A stretch of DNA of 64,000 nt from Salinarimonas chemoclinalis (GTDB taxonomy: Bacteria; Pseudomonadota; Alphaproteobacteria; Rhizobiales; Beijerinckiaceae), in contig NZ_JBGMWH010000003.1 in the NCBI RefSeq assembly GCF_041514305.1, positions 1 to 64,000 of the forward strand. The letters run 5' to 3'. The translations under genes were made by a program, and so were the position numbers. The notes beneath the pieces are model-generated. The model was not told the DNA's origin and ran no database searches. It saw only the letters and a program-made list of their open reading frames with translations. Positions 61,339 through 64,000 of this stretch are shown one piece after another (within the stretch, counting starts at the first letter, position 1; each line of letters starts with the position of its first letter).

Positions 61339-63321
61339 GTGACGACGGCAGACGCCGCGCGCGAGGACACGTTTCCGAAGCTGATCGTGCGCAACGCCCG
61401 CGTCCGGCCGCGACGCACCGCGTTCCGTCACAAGGACCTCGGCATCTGGCAATCGTGGGACTGGGGCCGCGTGCACGACGCCGTGCGCGGCTTCGCCGCG
61501 GGCCTGCACGGGCTCGGCGTGCGCAAGGGCGACAAGGTGGCGATCGTGGGCGCGAACCGCCCGCGCCTGTACTGGGCGATCGCCGCGGCGCAGTGGATCG
61601 GCGCCGTGCCGGTGCCGGTCTACGCGGACTCGGTCGCGGAGGAGATGGCGTGGGTGCTGGCCCACGCCGAGGTCGTCACGGCGGTGGTGCAGGACCAGGA
61701 GCAGGTCGACAAGCTGCTCTCGATCGCCGCGGAGGTGCCCACCCTCGGCCACGTCCTCTACGACGAGCCCCGCGGCCTGCGCGACTACGACCACACCCGC
61801 CTGCACCCGCTCACCGAGTTCATCGCCGAGGGGGAGGCCCGCCTCGCCCGCGACGCCGATCTCGCCGGCGTGATCGACGGCGCGCTCGCCGCCGGCGCGG
61901 GCGCGGACCTCGGCATCATCCTCTACACCTCGGGCACGACGGGCCGGCCCAAGGGCGTGATGCTCACCCACGACAACGTGCTCGCCGCCGCGCGCATGGG
62001 CTGCGACTTCGACCGGCTCGACGAGACCGACGAGATCATCGCCTACCTGCCGCTGGCCTGGGTGGGCGACCACATCTTCTCCTACGCGCAGGCGATCCTG
62101 GCGGGCCTGTGCGTCAACTGCCCCGAGAGCCCCGAGACCATCGTCGAGGATCGCCGCGAGATCGGCACCACCTACGCCTTCGCGCCCCCGCGGGTGTTCG
62201 AGAACATGCTGACGCTGACCATGGTGCGCATGGAGGACGCGGGGCGGCTCAAGCGGGCGATGTTCCGCTTCTTCATCGACCACGCCGGCAAGGTCGGCGA
62301 GCGGATCCTCAACGGCGAGCCGGTGGGCGCCTGGGACCGGGCGCTCTACACCATCGGGGATTTTCTCGTCTATGCGCCGCTGCGCAACCGCTTCGGGCTG
62401 ACCGACATCAAGGTCGGCTACACCGCCGGCGAGGCGATCGGGCCGGAGATCTTCCGCTTCTACCGTTCGATCGGCGTGAACCTGAAGCAACTCTACGGGC
62501 AGACGGAGGCGTCGGTCTACGTCACCATGCAGCCCGACGGCGAGATCTACGCCGACACCGTCGGGCGGCCGGTGCCCGGCGTCGAGATCAAGATCGACGA
62601 CAACGGCGAGGTGCTGTTCCGCTCGCCCGGCGTCTTCCAGGCCTACTACAAGGACGAGGTCAAGACCGCCGAGACCAAGACGCCCGACGGCTTCGTGCGA
62701 TCGGGAGACGCCGGCTTCTTCGCCGAGAACGGCCACCTGAAGATCATCGACCGCGCCAAGGACGTCGGCCGGCTGAACGACGGCGCGCTGTTCCCGCCGA
62801 AGTACGTCGAGAACAAGCTCAAGTTCTACCCCAACATCAAGGAGGCGGTCGCCTACGGGCACGAGCGCGACTTCGTTTCGGTCTTCGTCAACATCGACCT
62901 GACCGCGGTCGGGAACTGGGCCGAGCGCAACAACGTGATCTACGCCTCCTACCAGGAGCTGGCGCAGAACCCGCGCGTGTACGAGATGATCGCCGAGCAC
63001 GTCGACGAGGTGAACCGCTCCCTCGCCGCCGAGCCGATGATGGGCGGGGCCCAGATCAAGCGCTTCCTGATCCTGCACAAGGAGCTCGACGCCGACGACG
63101 GCGAGCTCACCCGCACCCAGAAGGTCCGCCGCGGCTTCATCGCCGAGCGCTACGCGCCCCTCGTCGACGCGCTCTACGACGGCTCGGCGGAGGCCGACAT
63201 CAAGACCGAGGTCACCTTCGAGGACGGCCGCAAGGGCGTCATCGCCGCGCGCGTGAAGATCCGCGACATGCAGACCTACCCCGCGACGACCGCGGCTGCG
63301 ATGCAGGAGGCTGCGGAATGA
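61339..63321 (+). CDS. AMP-forming long-chain acyl-CoA synthetase-like ligase
   Basis: 660 residues from a GTG preceded by GAGGGAGAA. ANL-superfamily signatures: P-loop-like ILYTSGTTGRPKGVMLTH, LKQLYGQTEAS, and DAGFFAENGHLKIIDRAKD. The family activates fatty or aromatic acids to acyl-CoA through an acyl-adenylate. The downstream gene begins a branched-chain-amino-acid-type ABC transporter, a known pairing in Hyphomicrobiales suggesting uptake and activation of one carboxylate; the substrate is unknown. Confidence 0.92.
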   Translation: MTTADAAREDTFPKLIVRNARVRPRRTAFRHKDLGIWQSWDWGRVHDAVRGFAAGLHGLGVRKGDKVAIVGANRPRLYWAIAAAQWIGAVPVPVYADSVAEEMAWVLAHAEVVTAVVQDQEQVDKLLSIAAEVPTLGHVLYDEPRGLRDYDHTRLHPLTEFIAEGEARLARDADLAGVIDGALAAGAGADLGIILYTSGTTGRPKGVMLTHDNVLAAARMGCDFDRLDETDEIIAYLPLAWVGDHIFSYAQAILAGLCVNCPESPETIVEDRREIGTTYAFAPPRVFENMLTLTMVRMEDAGRLKRAMFRFFIDHAGKVGERILNGEPVGAWDRALYTIGDFLVYAPLRNRFGLTDIKVGYTAGEAIGPEIFRFYRSIGVNLKQLYGQTEASVYVTMQPDGEIYADTVGRPVPGVEIKIDDNGEVLFRSPGVFQAYYKDEVKTAETKTPDGFVRSGDAGFFAENGHLKIIDRAKDVGRLNDGALFPPKYVENKLKFYPNIKEAVAYGHERDFVSVFVNIDLTAVGNWAERNNVIYASYQELAQNPRVYEMIAEHVDEVNRSLAAEPMMGGAQIKRFLILHKELDADDGELTRTQKVRRGFIAERYAPLVDALYDGSAEADIKTEVTFEDGRKGVIAARVKIRDMQTYPATTAAAMQEAAE

Positions 63322-63367
63322 TGAACGATGCGACGAGTCGCTCGACCTGCTCCCCTCTCCCTGGTGG

Positions 63368-63640
63368 CTTGTCGATGCACGCCCGTCCTGTGGCTGCGGT
63401 GCTGCCTCGGACGGTCGCGACGCGCCATCTCCTTCCCTGTAGGGGAAGGTGGATCGCCGCGGAGCGGCGAGACGGATGGGGCACGCCGACAGGCGTGTTC
63501 GGCGAAGCCGAAGCGGGCCGCGTCGGACGAGCCGGAGGCGAACCGCCCGTCCCCGTTTCCGCTTCGCGGAACGCGCGTTCCGCGCGCCCCATCCGTCTCG
63601 GCTTCGCCGAGCCACCTTCCCCTACAGGAAAGGAGAGCGG
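63368..63640. mobile_element. Second copy of the MITE-like palindromic element, right end not recognisable
   Basis: CTTGTCGATGCAC (63368-63380) matches the left terminal repeat of the 39.4-kb element at 12 of 13 positions and follows CTCCCTGGTGG, the same repeat context in which that element sits. Internal arms at 63429-63452 and 63612-63635 are inverse repeats with one mismatch and almost identical to those of the first copy. No right terminal repeat or target duplication is found before the ABC gene start at 63713. The 391-base gap holds no gene. Confidence 0.65.
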
Positions 63641-63712
63641 CCGGTCCATCGAGGGCGTCGCCTCGCGTCGGGCGATCGCGCCACAGGCCGTCACCCGTGA
63701 GGAGACCGCTCG

Positions 63713-64000
<288 letters not shown>

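Overview
This window reads as an ordinary chromosomal stretch from a very GC-rich alphaproteobacterium, most likely of the order Hyphomicrobiales (Rhizobiales). The evidence is the gene order (tig-clpP-clpX with an upstream tRNA-Leu; rplU-rpmA-acetyltransferase-obgE-proB; hisF-hisE-coaA; a small bacterial SRP RNA just upstream of dnaX), the short form of glucose-6-phosphate isomerase, HWE/HisKA_2 type histidine kinases, and a probable mesaconyl-CoA hydratase of the ethylmalonyl-CoA pathway. The assignment is inference from gene content; I cannot name a species. Because GC is so high, almost every real gene has long open antisense or off-frame shadows, and these are left out.

Layout. 1-5.6 kb: 5' part of dnaX, the SRP RNA gene, and a ybbP-ybbA ABC exporter pair divergent from a TesA-like esterase. 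5.6-12.6 kb: miscellaneous metabolism (aldo/keto reductase, M19 dipeptidase, glutathione S-transferase, haloacid dehalogenase), a Cache-type sensor kinase and a CelD-like acyltransferase. 12.6-17.7 kb: a self-regulated tetR-adaptor-RND efflux operon with two visible operators over its promoter. 18-21 kb: a TRAP transporter (P-Q-M). 21-23.5 kb: a LysR regulator divergent from an AhpD-like/3-hydroxyisobutyrate-dehydrogenase-like pair. 23.6-26.5 kb: gltA and gltX. 26.7-32.3 kb: an accessory-looking block with two micro membrane proteins, a short HPF/RaiA protein, a ferric-reductase-like oxidoreductase, RarD, a PRC-barrel protein, a histone-deacetylase-like hydrolase and a DUF6498-like membrane protein. 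32.4-39.3 kb: pgi, a paired M16 protease operon, trxA, hisF-hisE-coaA. 39.4-39.9 kb: a nested palindromic mobile element. 39.9-43.8 kb: clpX, clpP, tig and tRNA-Leu. 44-48.6 kb: an amine oxidase and a trehalose operon (otsA-otsB) whose OtsA carries a membrane sensor-like N-terminus. 48.6-54.2 kb: DsbA-like protein, rplU-rpmA, acetyltransferase, obgE, a vapBC toxin-antitoxin pair and proB. 54.3-58.2 kb: mesaconyl-CoA hydratase, two TadE/G-type proteins, upp and an SH3-I78 fusion. 58.2-64 kb: a large PAS/HWE kinase, an AMP-forming acyl-CoA synthetase, a second copy of the palindromic element, and the start of a LivG-type ABC ATPase running off the right edge.

The most noteworthy signals are: (i) a non-autonomous element (39376-39727) with near-perfect 19-bp terminal inverted repeats and an exact 9-bp target duplication, inserted inside a second palindromic repeat whose uninterrupted relative lies at about 8.64 kb, with a related copy lacking a recognisable right end at 63.4 kb; (ii) a vapBC module translationally stitched between obgE and proB by overlapping codons on at least its internal and proB side; (iii) the OtsA sensor fusion. 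No phage, CRISPR array or complete insertion sequence was seen.
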